Positions 44,119 to 53,152 of a DNA stretch of 64,000 nucleotides are shown piece by piece. Below the pieces are notes generated by a model. The model did no database searches. It saw only the letters and a program-made list of their open reading frames with translations, and had not been told where the DNA came from. Source of the DNA: an uncultured Stenotrophomonas sp. (GTDB lineage: Bacteria > Pseudomonadota > Gammaproteobacteria > Xanthomonadales > Xanthomonadaceae); the NCBI RefSeq assembly GCF_913778665.1, contig NZ_CAJYVQ010000014.1, positions 61,256 to 125,255 of the forward strand, written 5' to 3'. The translations under genes and the position numbers were made by a program. The stretch's first letter is position 1; each line of letters begins with the position of its first letter.

Positions 44119-47100
44119 CTACTTTTCCCTGCGCCAGTTGATCGAACCACGGTTTTCCACCGTACTCGATTCCACTTCCACGTCGAAGCCACGTCGCAGC
44201 AGGTACTTCAGCGTGATCACCGAGCCGGCGCCGACCAGCGACACACCGTAGCCGACGTACAGCTTGGGCGAGATGTACTTGCCGACGCCGATCACCGATC
44301 CGCCCAGCGCGCGCGACTGGCTCACGCCGGCATCGTCCAGGCCCAGCTTGGCGCCCAGCTGCGAGGCGAGCAGGCCACTGCCGGCCGACAGTGCCGCCGA
44401 AGCCGCGTTCACCTGCTGGGCCTGGTCGCTGCTGGCACCAGTCAGGCTGCGCCCCAGCACCAGGTACGCCAGTGCTTCGGACTGCGACATCGCCGGATCG
44501 GACCATACGTCCGCGCGCGGCTGCTGCGCACGCCCGGTCACGTCGATGCCGGCGGTGACATCACCGACCCGGCGCTCGGCACGGATGTTGATGCGCGGGT
44601 CGGACACCGCGTTGTAGTTCCAGGTGAGGTTGCCGCGGGTGATGGTCAGGTCCTGTCCGTAGGCCTTGTAGCGACCGCTCACTTCCAGGCCACCGTTGGC
44701 GGTCATCTCGCGGCCGGGCTTGGCCCAGACCTGCATCTTGCCGGTCAGGGCGCCCTTCAGGCCGAAGCCGGTCATCTTCACCTTGTCGCCCAGGCTGACC
44801 GTCAGGTCCATGTCCAGCGGCGAGGTGCGCGATTCTTCCGGGTCTACCGGGTCGAGCACCACCACGTCCTCAGACACCGAGGTACCGCGGTCCAGGCGTT
44901 CAAGATCGATATCGGCCTCGGGCACATGCACGGTGCCGCGCAACTCCATCGCCGCCTTGGCCAGGGTGAAATCGAGGTTGGGATTGGCGACGATACGCAG
45001 TTCGCTGGTGTTGGACAGCAGCACGTTGTCGCCGTGGATCTTCAGCTGCAGCGGCTGTGCATCACCGAACCAGGAAAGGCCGCCATCCACGTACAGCGTG
45101 CCCTGGCCGGAGTTGGCCTGCGCGGTGATCTTGGCCGAACCATCGGGCTGGGCCACGAAGCTGCCCTTGCCCTGGTCGAATGTCAGGCCCAGTGCCGGGA
45201 ACTCGCCCTTGAAGTTGCTCAGCTGCGCATCACCGCCCAGCGACGGCTGGCCACGCGTGCCACGCAGGCTGACGTGGCCTTCGATCAGGCCGGTCGGGCG
45301 CACGATGTCCGGCGAGAACAGCTCCAGCCAGTACAGCCGCGACATGTTGAGGTACAGCTCGCCATTCAACGGCGCGCTGGCTTCCCAGCCGGTCTGCATC
45401 TTGGCGTCGACGAAGCCGTTGCCCTGGAAGCCCATGCCCAGATAGCCCTTGATGCTGGCCGGGGTCATGTCGAGCTTCAGCGAGAACTGGTCATAGCGCA
45501 CCAGCTCACCACGTGAGGCATCGCCCACCGTGGTGCGGTTCTCGCCCAGGCGCACGCCACCCTCCTTCGAGCGCACTTCCACATGGCCTTCCCAGGCATT
45601 GCCGCGCGGGCGGATCTGCGCGTCCAGGCTGACATCGCCACGCAGGTAGATGCGGCGGCCCGACTGCGGCGGCAGCCAGGGTTGCACCAGCGCCAGCGGC
45701 AGCGCATCACTGCGTACCAGCAGGCCCTCGCGCGGCCAGTTGGCCTGGGCGCACAGCGCGCCGCTGCTGGCGGCTGCCAGGCAGGCTTCGCCCAGCGTGT
45801 AGGTGCTGCCGTTGATCGCGAACGCCGCCGGTGCACGCAGCGACCAGGCATCACCCTTCACCGGTGCGATACGCAGCGATGCCAGCTCGCCACGCCACTG
45901 CGTGCCCTGCTGGCGCACGCTTCCCTGCAGTTCGATCGCGCCCATCTCGTTGCGCGTCTGCGCGGCAAGGCGCAGGTTGGAGACACTGCCCTGCGCGTCG
46001 ATGTTCAACCGCTCCAGCAGCATGCCGGCATTGACCTGCTGGCCCTGTACCGCCAGCGTGCCGCTGTCGCCGCGCCACGGCAGGTGGCCCTTGATGCTCA
46101 CGCTCCCGGCGCCGTAGCCATCCCAATTGAGGTTGTTGCCCACCAGATCGGCGGTGATGTCCGGCGCATCGCGCGGACCCTTAACCTGCACCTGGCCACG
46201 CAGGCCACCATCGGCGCCCGGCAGCAGATCACTCAGCTGCAGCGGTTCGAAACGGGCGTCGATGTCGAGGCGATCACCGACCTTGCCCGCCGCGGTCACC
46301 CGGCTGCTGCCCAGGGCCAGCTTCAGTTCGCCCTGGCCCTGATCACCCTGCAGCGCGAACTTGCCCTGCGCATCGAGATTGCGCTGGCGCAGGATGCCCT
46401 TCAGTGACGGCAGGTCCACCGTGGCTTCCAGTGTTCCGGCCGTGCCCGGCGGCGCATTGGCCGGCGGCGGCAGCTGGCGGCCCTTGGACGCCAGGTTGCC
46501 GGACAGGCGGCCATTCCAGCCCGGCACGAAATAGCCGGGGTCGAAGTCCTTCAGCGTGGCCTTGGCATCCCAGTCCAGCTGCGGTGCCCACGCCACCTGG
46601 CCTTCCACCTGCAGCTGGCCACCCGGCGTCTGCGCCTGCAGTTCGTGGATCGATGCAGCCTGGTCGTTGCCGCGCACGTCAAAGCGCAGCTGTGCCTTCT
46701 GCTTTTCGCGTTCGACTTCGGCACGGCCTATCGCCGCCCACGCCTTCAACGTACCCGCCAGGCCGAAACGCGCTTCCTTCAGCGTCACCGGTACCGGCGC
46801 GCTGCCGGCGGTGTTCGGGTCCGCTGCAGGCACGTAGGTCAGATCGCGTGCGACCACCGAGAAATTGAGTGTCTGCTGGTCTTCCTGGCTGAAATCGGCA
46901 GTGCCTTCCAGCCGCGCTTCGCCGCCGAGGCCCTTCAACCGCAGCGGCGAAACCTTCAGCACCTGGTCCTGCAATGACACCACCGACGGGGCCAGTTCCA
47001 GTTCCTGATCGCCCTGCTTCACCTTGCCCTGCAGATTGGCGTTGCCGCCCTTGCCGCTGGCAGTGAAGTCCAGGGCCAGCGGTGCGATCGCCGAGCTCGC

Positions 47101-47979
47101 CAGCGCCGGCGACAGCAGCGCCAGATCCAGTTCATCGCTGCGTACGCTGGCATTCCAGGCCGGATCGGTGCGGCCGTCGAACACCAGCATCGCCTTCAGC
47201 GGCTGCGGTGCACGGCCGGCCACGGCCACTTCCATGTGCGCGAGGTCGCCGCGCGCGACCAAGCCCAGGGTGGCGGCGGTTCGCCCACACGGTGCCGGCA
47301 GCACGGCGGTCACGGTCACGTCGGTATCGTAGTCCTTGGCCGGGATGTATCGGCCCTGGGCGGTGAGATTGCCCATGTCACTGTCCACGACCAGTTTGTG
47401 CGCCTGGAATTCGCCGTTGGCGATCTCGATGCCACCGCGCACGCGGCTGATGTCGATCACCGGCTCGTTGGCCTGGCTGATGCGGAAGCCATCGATGGCG
47501 ATGGCATCGGCCTGGATCGCCAGCGGCATCTCGATCTGCGGCAGCGAGTCCGGCCACGACGGCAGCTTGAACGGCTCATCGCTCTTGGCCAGGTTCAAGG
47601 TCGCGTTGGTCAGCTCCAGCTTGTCCAGCAGCAGCTTGCGGCCCAGCAGCGGGCGCAGGTCCGGCTCCAGGTGCGCGCGTTCGGCATGGAAATGGATGTC
47701 GTTGTAACGGAAGTCGACGTTGTACAGGGTCAGTGGGCCCGCCACCGGGCCATCCACCTTGTCCCAGGTGAAACTGGCGCCGACCGGCAGGCGGGCCACC
47801 ACCTGGGCCAGCAGCACGTCACGGCCGGCCACGGTCTGCAGCAGCCAGTACACCGCCAGAAGGGCCAGCAGCACCAGCCCGATCACGCCCACGCCGGACC
47901 ACGCCCAGAAGCGGCGACGGCGATAGAAGCGCACGCGCGGCGGCGTGTTCGGGTTCGGGGTGGGGGCAGGCGTGCTCAC
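44119..47979 (-). CDS. tamB: Translocation and assembly module subunit TamB
   Basis: The product has 1286 aa: an inner-membrane-anchored (about residues 24-44, GVGVIGLVLLALLAVYWLLQ) beta-helix protein with a C-terminal DUF490/TamB domain (ITRGNLTWNYNAVSDPRINIRAERR, LGDVTAGIDVTGRA and a terminal LKYLLRRGFDVEVESS). With TamA it helps insert outer-membrane proteins and move phospholipids. The start is a GTG at 47979 that overlaps the tamA stop by 4 nt (GTGA), so an N-terminal extension to 48162 is rejected. Neighbouring tamA is the outer-membrane partner. Confidence 0.93.
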   Translation of the reverse strand: MSTPAPTPNPNTPPRVRFYRRRRFWAWSGVGVIGLVLLALLAVYWLLQTVAGRDVLLAQVVARLPVGASFTWDKVDGPVAGPLTLYNVDFRYNDIHFHAERAHLEPDLRPLLGRKLLLDKLELTNATLNLAKSDEPFKLPSWPDSLPQIEMPLAIQADAIAIDGFRISQANEPVIDISRVRGGIEIANGEFQAHKLVVDSDMGNLTAQGRYIPAKDYDTDVTVTAVLPAPCGRTAATLGLVARGDLAHMEVAVAGRAPQPLKAMLVFDGRTDPAWNASVRSDELDLALLSPALASSAIAPLALDFTASGKGGNANLQGKVKQGDQELELAPSVVSLQDQVLKVSPLRLKGLGGEARLEGTADFSQEDQQTLNFSVVARDLTYVPAADPNTAGSAPVPVTLKEARFGLAGTLKAWAAIGRAEVEREKQKAQLRFDVRGNDQAASIHELQAQTPGGQLQVEGQVAWAPQLDWDAKATLKDFDPGYFVPGWNGRLSGNLASKGRQLPPPANAPPGTAGTLEATVDLPSLKGILRQRNLDAQGKFALQGDQGQGELKLALGSSRVTAAGKVGDRLDIDARFEPLQLSDLLPGADGGLRGQVQVKGPRDAPDITADLVGNNLNWDGYGAGSVSIKGHLPWRGDSGTLAVQGQQVNAGMLLERLNIDAQGSVSNLRLAAQTRNEMGAIELQGSVRQQGTQWRGELASLRIAPVKGDAWSLRAPAAFAINGSTYTLGEACLAAASSGALCAQANWPREGLLVRSDALPLALVQPWLPPQSGRRIYLRGDVSLDAQIRPRGNAWEGHVEVRSKEGGVRLGENRTTVGDASRGELVRYDQFSLKLDMTPASIKGYLGMGFQGNGFVDAKMQTGWEASAPLNGELYLNMSRLYWLELFSPDIVRPTGLIEGHVSLRGTRGQPSLGGDAQLSNFKGEFPALGLTFDQGKGSFVAQPDGSAKITAQANSGQGTLYVDGGLSWFGDAQPLQLKIHGDNVLLSNTSELRIVANPNLDFTLAKAAMELRGTVHVPEADIDLERLDRGTSVSEDVVVLDPVDPEESRTSPLDMDLTVSLGDKVKMTGFGLKGALTGKMQVWAKPGREMTANGGLEVSGRYKAYGQDLTITRGNLTWNYNAVSDPRINIRAERRVGDVTAGIDVTGRAQQPRADVWSDPAMSQSEALAYLVLGRSLTGASSDQAQQVNAASAALSAGSGLLASQLGAKLGLDDAGVSQSRALGGSVIGVGKYISPKLYVGYGVSLVGAGSVITLKYLLRRGFDVEVESSTVENRGSINWRREK

Positions 47980-49760
47980 AGGTCCGCTCCGATGTTCAGG
48001 TACAGCTGGAACTGCGAATCCGGGTTGTTCAGGCCATGCGCGATATCGATACGCACCGGGCCGACCGGCGATTTCCAGCGCACGCCGAAGCCGACGCCGG
48101 TATGCAGGTCGATGGTGTTGTCGAAGGCACTGCCGGTATCGACAAACACCGCCGCGCCCCACGGGCCTCCATTGAAGTAGTGCTCGTACTCGGCCGAGCC
48201 GATCACCAGGTTCTTGGCACCCAGTGCGTACTTGTCCGGCGCCGGCGTGCGCGGGCCGACCTCGCGGTAGGCATAACCGCGGATGCTGCGGTCACCACCG
48301 GCGAAGTAGCGCAGGCTCGGCGGCATCGCCACCAGGTCGCTGGTCCAGGTGGTGCCACCTTCGCCGCGCAGGATCAGCCGGTTGCTCTCGCCCACCGGGA
48401 TGTACCAGCGCAGCACCGCGTTGGCCTGCACGAAACTGGTATCCGAACCGACGCCTTCGACGCCGGCGCGCATCGTCGCCGTACCACTGATGCCTTTGCG
48501 CGGGAACATCGTGTCGTCAACGTTTACGTAGTCGGCAACCATCTGCGGGTACACCAGCGTCGAGGTGTTGTAGACCGCGTCGGTGAACTCGGTGCCGGAC
48601 GCATAGCGCCAGCGCTCGCGCAGGGCGTTGACCGAAGCGATCGCGGTCCAGTGCTCGTTGATCTCGCCGCTGCGGCTGGCGATCAGCTTGAAGTTGCGCA
48701 GGTCGATGTAATCGGTCTGCTCGTCATACGCGCTTGCAGCGAAGGTGTACCAGCCGTCGAGCCAGGCGAACGCCGGGATGCGGTAGCTGGTGACCAGGCT
48801 CTTGCGCTTCTGCGCATAGTCCAGCTGCGTATTCATCTTGTGGCCGCGGCTGTTCAGGAACCGCCGCTCGATGCCGCCGCGCACACCCGGGCCGCTCTCG
48901 CTTCCGTAGCTCAGGCCCGCGGTGTAGATGGTGCGCTTGGCGCGGGTCAGGTTGACGTCCACCGGCACGTCACCGTTCTCGTCAGCCTGATCCGGCCGTG
49001 GCTGGATGTCGATCACGCTGAAATAATCCAGCTTGGTCAGCGACTGCCGCAGCCGGTCCAGCTTGCCCTCGTGGTAGTAGCTGCCCTCGTCCCAGTACAC
49101 CAGCGGATCGAACAGTTTGTCGACGAAGTAGTCCTGGTGGAAACGCACCGGTCCCATGTTGTAGCGGCGGCCGCTGTCCCAGGTCAGGTCGATGTCGGCA
49201 GCATTGTCGGCGCGGGTGATCTGCACCTGACGCTGGGTGTAGTCGGCGTCGAAGTAGCCACGCTCGGCCAGGCGCCGGGTGATGGTGATCTTGCTGGCTT
49301 CGTACTGGGTGTGCTCGAAGCGCTGGCCCTTGCGCGGCTTGAACGCGGCCAGGTCGTCCTGCAGGTACTGATCGTAGATTGCCGGGCCGGTGATGTCGAT
49401 GTGCTCGCGGCGCACGGTCACCGGGGCGCCCTTGTCGACGTGGATGAGAACGCGCACGTGCTCATCCTCGCGCGGTGCTTCAACGGTGATCACCGGGTTG
49501 TAGTAGCCGAACGGTTCCAGCGCCTGGCGGGTCTGCCGCTCAGCCTGCGACAACAGGTACTCCAGGCGCGATTCGCCCTGCTCCTTGCCGATCGTGTCGT
49601 ATAGCGACAGCGATTCCTGGATGTTCTCGATGATTGCGGCGTCGTCGCCCTTGTCCAATCCCTTGATGTCCACCTTGTCGATGGTGCCGCGCGCGTGGGC
49701 CACGGTAGTGGCGGCCAGCGACAGGACCATCAGCGGCAGGGCGTATTTCTTTGGCTGCAT
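47976..49760 (-). CDS. tamA: Outer-membrane assembly protein TamA
   Basis: The product has 594 aa, Omp85 superfamily. Signal peptide MQPKKYALPLMVLSLAATTVAHA, then POTRA domains (VDIKGLDKGDD, IDITGPAIYDQYLQD, VRFHQDYFVDKLF), and a 16-strand barrel with the conserved loop GGDRSIRGYAYREVGP (the RGY motif) and a C-terminal strand NPDSQFQLYLNIGADL. It works with the inner-membrane protein TamB. ATG at 49760 (M16 of the longest frame) is the family start. The 246-bp upstream spacer holds SMAG-like repeats and no other gene. Confidence 0.93.
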   Translation of the reverse strand: MQPKKYALPLMVLSLAATTVAHARGTIDKVDIKGLDKGDDAAIIENIQESLSLYDTIGKEQGESRLEYLLSQAERQTRQALEPFGYYNPVITVEAPREDEHVRVLIHVDKGAPVTVRREHIDITGPAIYDQYLQDDLAAFKPRKGQRFEHTQYEASKITITRRLAERGYFDADYTQRQVQITRADNAADIDLTWDSGRRYNMGPVRFHQDYFVDKLFDPLVYWDEGSYYHEGKLDRLRQSLTKLDYFSVIDIQPRPDQADENGDVPVDVNLTRAKRTIYTAGLSYGSESGPGVRGGIERRFLNSRGHKMNTQLDYAQKRKSLVTSYRIPAFAWLDGWYTFAASAYDEQTDYIDLRNFKLIASRSGEINEHWTAIASVNALRERWRYASGTEFTDAVYNTSTLVYPQMVADYVNVDDTMFPRKGISGTATMRAGVEGVGSDTSFVQANAVLRWYIPVGESNRLILRGEGGTTWTSDLVAMPPSLRYFAGGDRSIRGYAYREVGPRTPAPDKYALGAKNLVIGSAEYEHYFNGGPWGAAVFVDTGSAFDNTIDLHTGVGFGVRWKSPVGPVRIDIAHGLNNPDSQFQLYLNIGADL

Positions 49761-49949
49761 GCGGCACAGCATACCGACCGGAGGTGACGATGCGAAATGC
49801 ATCACGCCGTTGGGGATCGGTTGTTAAGTCGCGGTCAAAATACGCGCCTTTGTGGCGATCATCGCGATCACAGGCGAGGATGCCCGCATCGTGCACGATG
49901 CCGGCGATGACCCCGATGGACATCCACCGTCAGTTCCGTGCGCAGGGAC

Positions 49950-50002
49950 GATGCCGGCCAGCGGCCGGCACTCCCGGTGGGTGCCAAGCTTGCTTGGCAC
50001 CA
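49950..50002. repeat. Two SMAG-like palindromes between glyS and tamA
   Basis: GATGCCGGCCAGCGGCCGGCACTCC (49950-49974) and GGTGGGTGCCAAGCTTGCTTGGCACCA (49977-50002). They lie 5 bp after the glyS stop codon. The rest of the spacer holds no gene I can support. Confidence 0.8.
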
Positions 50003-50006
50003 CAAC

Positions 50007-52082
50007 TCAGCTCGACAGATGCTCGATCGCCGCCACCTTGCCCAGGCGCTCACCCAGCAGCGTCAGCAGCGCCAGGCGGTTGCCGCGCAGTGCCGGATCC
50101 TCGGCATTGACCATCACGCCATCGAAGAACGCATCAACCTGCGGGCGCAGGCGCGCCAGGCGTGCCAGCACGGCCACGTAGTCCTTGTGATGCAGGCTGG
50201 CGCCGGTGTCATCGATGGCGGCGGTGACCGCCTCGGCCAGCGCACGCTCTGCGTCTTCCTGCAGCAGCGCCGGATCGATCTGGCCGGGAATCTCGCCCTC
50301 GGCCTTGCGCAGGATGTTGCGGATGCGCTTGTTGGCCGCGGCCAGCGCTTCGGCTTCCGGCAGCGCGGCAAACGTGCCGATTGCGTCAAGGCGACGGTCG
50401 AAGTCGTACAGCGAAGCAGGCTTCAGCTCGGCCACGGCGTTGAAGTGCGTGGCCGGCACGCCCTTGTCGCTGTAGTAGCCCTTCAGGCGGTCGAGGATGA
50501 AGTCGTACAGCTCGCCCACATCGGCCTGCACGTTGCGTGCCGCCAGGCCGACGTTGGCGCTGGCCAGCAGCGCGCGCAGGTCCAGCTCGAAGCCGCTTTC
50601 GATGACCGTGCGGGCCAGGCCCAGCGCGTTGCGGCGCAGGGCGAACGGGTCCTTGTTGCCGGTCGGCTTCAGGCCGGCAGCGAAGCCACCGGCCAGGGTG
50701 TCCAAGCGCTCAGCAATGGCCAGCACCTTGCCCAGCGCCGACAGTGCGATGTCATCGCCACCGAAGCGCGGCTGGTAGGCCTCGTCGATGGCCAGCGCCA
50801 CCTCGGCCGATTCGCCACCGGCCACGGCGTAGTGGCGGCCGGCGATGCCCTGCAGTTCCGGGAATTCATTGACCATGCGCGACTGCAGATCGTTCTTGGC
50901 CAGCTCGGCGGCACGCTTGGCCAGCACGGGATCGGCACCGGCCTGCGGCGCGATCACTGCAGCCAGGGCCGCCACGCGCGCTACCTTGTCGGCCACGCTG
51001 CCCAGCTTGGCCTGATAGGTCACCGTCTTCAGGCCGTCGCCCATGGACGCCAGGCCCTGCTTCAGGTCTTCATCGAAGAAGAACTTGGCGTCGGCGAAGC
51101 GCGGGCGGATCACGCGCTCGTAGCCCTTGGCCACTTCGGCCACGTCCTTCGACTCGATGTTGGCGATGCCGATGAACTTCTCGGTCAGCTTGCCGCTGTC
51201 ATCAAGCACCGGGAAGAACTTCTGGTTGATCTCCATCGTCTCGATCAGCGCTTCCTGCGGTACCGCCAGGAACGCGCGCTCGAAGCTGCACAGCACCGCC
51301 GACGGCCATTCGACCAGGTTCACCACCTGCTCCAGGTTGTCGTCGGTGATGCGGGCGCTGCCACCGGCCTTGGCCGCAGCAGACTCGACCTCGGCGACGA
51401 TGCGCGCACGGCGCTCGCTCGGGTCGACCAGCACGAACGCAGCGCGCAGCGCTTCAACGTAGTCCTGCGGCTGCGCCAGCGACACGGTCTGGTCGTGGTG
51501 GAAACGATGGCCACGGCTGACGCGGCCGGCCTGCAGGCCGAACAGTTCGGCCTTGACCACGTTGGCACCGTGCAGCAGCACCAGCCAGTGCGCCGGGCGC
51601 GCGAAGCCCCAGGCGTGGTCGCCCCAGCGCATCGGCTTGGGAATCGGCATCGCCTCGATCGCCTCGCGCAGGATCTCCGGCAGCAGGCTGGCGGTGCTCG
51701 CGCCCGGGCGCACCGCACGGTGCACGAAGCGCTCACCCTTGTTGTCGGTGGTCTTCTCCAACGTGGTCCAGTCGATCCCGGCCTTGGCGGCGAAGCCCTG
51801 CAGGGCCTTGGTCGGCTGGCCTTCGGCATCCAGCGCGATGTTCAGGTACGGGCCCAGCACTTCGCTGTGCTGTTCCGGCTGTTCCAGGCCGACGCCCGGC
51901 AGCAGCACGGCCAGGCGGCGCGGGGTCGACAGCGGGCGCGCATCGCCCAGTTCCAGCGCGACGCCGCGCTTGCGCAGGCCGTCGACAACACCGTCGAAGA
52001 AGGCCTGGGCCAGGCCCGGCAGCGCCTTGACCGGCAGCTCCTCGGTGCCTAGTTCGATCAGCAGGGGGGACAGTTGGCTCAT
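50007..52082 (-). CDS. glyS: Glycine-tRNA ligase beta subunit
   Basis: The product has 691 aa. It opens SPLLIELGTEELPVKALPGLAQAF, the conserved N-terminus of the beta subunit, and contains GHRFHHDQTVSLAQPQDY and SLYDFDRRLDAIGTF near the C-terminal HD-like and anticodon-binding regions. With GlyQ it forms the alpha2beta2 enzyme that charges tRNA-Gly. It follows glyQ after 75 bp in the same operon. Confidence 0.96.
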   Translation of the reverse strand: MSQLSPLLIELGTEELPVKALPGLAQAFFDGVVDGLRKRGVALELGDARPLSTPRRLAVLLPGVGLEQPEQHSEVLGPYLNIALDAEGQPTKALQGFAAKAGIDWTTLEKTTDNKGERFVHRAVRPGASTASLLPEILREAIEAMPIPKPMRWGDHAWGFARPAHWLVLLHGANVVKAELFGLQAGRVSRGHRFHHDQTVSLAQPQDYVEALRAAFVLVDPSERRARIVAEVESAAAKAGGSARITDDNLEQVVNLVEWPSAVLCSFERAFLAVPQEALIETMEINQKFFPVLDDSGKLTEKFIGIANIESKDVAEVAKGYERVIRPRFADAKFFFDEDLKQGLASMGDGLKTVTYQAKLGSVADKVARVAALAAVIAPQAGADPVLAKRAAELAKNDLQSRMVNEFPELQGIAGRHYAVAGGESAEVALAIDEAYQPRFGGDDIALSALGKVLAIAERLDTLAGGFAAGLKPTGNKDPFALRRNALGLARTVIESGFELDLRALLASANVGLAARNVQADVGELYDFILDRLKGYYSDKGVPATHFNAVAELKPASLYDFDRRLDAIGTFAALPEAEALAAANKRIRNILRKAEGEIPGQIDPALLQEDAERALAEAVTAAIDDTGASLHHKDYVAVLARLARLRPQVDAFFDGVMVNAEDPALRGNRLALLTLLGERLGKVAAIEHLSS

Positions 52083-52157
52083 CGGTTCGATCCTGTGGTG
52101 GGGGCGCAGCGCGCAACGCGTCCGGCGCCCCGGAAGTTGAGAGAGGGAGAGCGGCCG

Positions 52158-53069
52158 TCAGGCCTTCTTCGCGCCCGGGAAGCCCAGCTTCTCGCGCTGC
52201 TCGTAGTAGGCCTTGGCCACCGCCTGGGCCAGCGCGCGCACACGCAGGATGTAGCGCTGGCGCTCGGTCACGCTGATCGCGCGGCGCGCATCGAGCAGGT
52301 TGAAGGTGTGGCTGGCCTTCATCACCTGTTCGTAGGCCGGCAGCGGCAGGTTCACTTCCACCAGCTTCTGCGCCTCACGCTCGCAGGCATCGAAGCGATG
52401 GAACAGCTCTTCCACGTCGGCGTATTCGAAGTTGTAGGTGCTCTGCTCCACCTCGTTCTGGTGGTAGACGTCGCCGTAGGTCACCGGCTGGCCGTCCGGG
52501 CCGTAGGTCCAGACCAGGTCGTAGACGTTGTCGCAGTTCTGCAGGTACATGCACAGGCGTTCGAGACCGTAGGTGATCTCGCCCAGCACCGGGCGGCATT
52601 CCAGGCCACCGGCCTGCTGGAAGTAGGTGAACTGGGTCACTTCCATGCCGTTGAGCCAGACTTCCCAGCCCAGGCCCCACGCGCCCAGCGTGGGCGATTC
52701 CCAGTTGTCCTCGACAAAGCGCAGGTCGTGCACCAGCGGGTCGATGCCCAGCGCCTTCAGCGAATCCAGGTACAGCTGCTGGATGTTGTCCGGCGCCGGC
52801 TTCATCGCCACCTGGTACTGGTAATAGCGCTGCAGGCGGTTCGGGTTTTCGCCGTAGCGGCCGTCGGTCGGGCGACGCGAGGGCTGCACGTAGGCCGCAT
52901 TCCAGCCTTCCGGACCGATCGCACGCAGGAAGGTGGCCGGGTGGAAGGTACCGGCGCCCACCTCCAGGTCGAGCGGCTGGATGAGCACGCAGCCCTGCTG
53001 GGCCCAGAACTGGTTCAGGGTCTGGATCAGGCCCTGGAAGGTGATCGGAACGGTCGGGGTCGCGGACAT
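52158..53069 (-). CDS. glyQ: Glycine-tRNA ligase alpha subunit
   Basis: The product has 303 aa. FQGLIQTLNQFWAQQGCVLI, LEVGAGTFHPATFLRAIGPE, and AYVQPSRRPTDGRYGENPNR are the class II catalytic motifs of GlyQ. It is the first gene of the glyQ-glyS operon. It is divergent from a GspE-type ATPase gene 83 bp away, with -10-like sequences on both strands at the same place (53103-53110). Confidence 0.96.
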   Translation of the reverse strand: MSATPTVPITFQGLIQTLNQFWAQQGCVLIQPLDLEVGAGTFHPATFLRAIGPEGWNAAYVQPSRRPTDGRYGENPNRLQRYYQYQVAMKPAPDNIQQLYLDSLKALGIDPLVHDLRFVEDNWESPTLGAWGLGWEVWLNGMEVTQFTYFQQAGGLECRPVLGEITYGLERLCMYLQNCDNVYDLVWTYGPDGQPVTYGDVYHQNEVEQSTYNFEYADVEELFHRFDACEREAQKLVEVNLPLPAYEQVMKASHTFNLLDARRAISVTERQRYILRVRALAQAVAKAYYEQREKLGFPGAKKA

Positions 53070-53080
53070 GCGTACGAGTC

Positions 53081-53110
53081 TTGGCCGGCAAGGGGGTGCG
53101 CTAGTATAAC
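53081..53110 (+). promoter_or_regulatory. Overlapping divergent promoters for the ATPase gene and glyQ
   Basis: Plus strand: TTGGCC (53081-53086), 18-nt spacer, TATAAC (53105-53110). On the minus strand the same bases give TATACT (53103-53108) as a -10 for glyQ. The two -10 boxes overlap, so the two promoters may compete. Confidence 0.45.
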
Positions 53111-53152
53111 GGCCGACCTGCGGGGCATTCCGTACCCGGGAGGAGCAGGCAG

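Noticed and set aside
47980..48162. N-terminal extension of TamB to 48162
   Set aside because: It would overlap most of the tamA 3' end with Arg-rich sequence. The GTG at 47979 overlapping the tamA stop gives the usual membrane-anchored N-terminus.
49852..50000. Small plus-strand frame between tamA and glyS
   Set aside because: It runs through SMAG-like repeats, has no ribosome-binding site and shows no known motif. I treat the spacer as non-coding.
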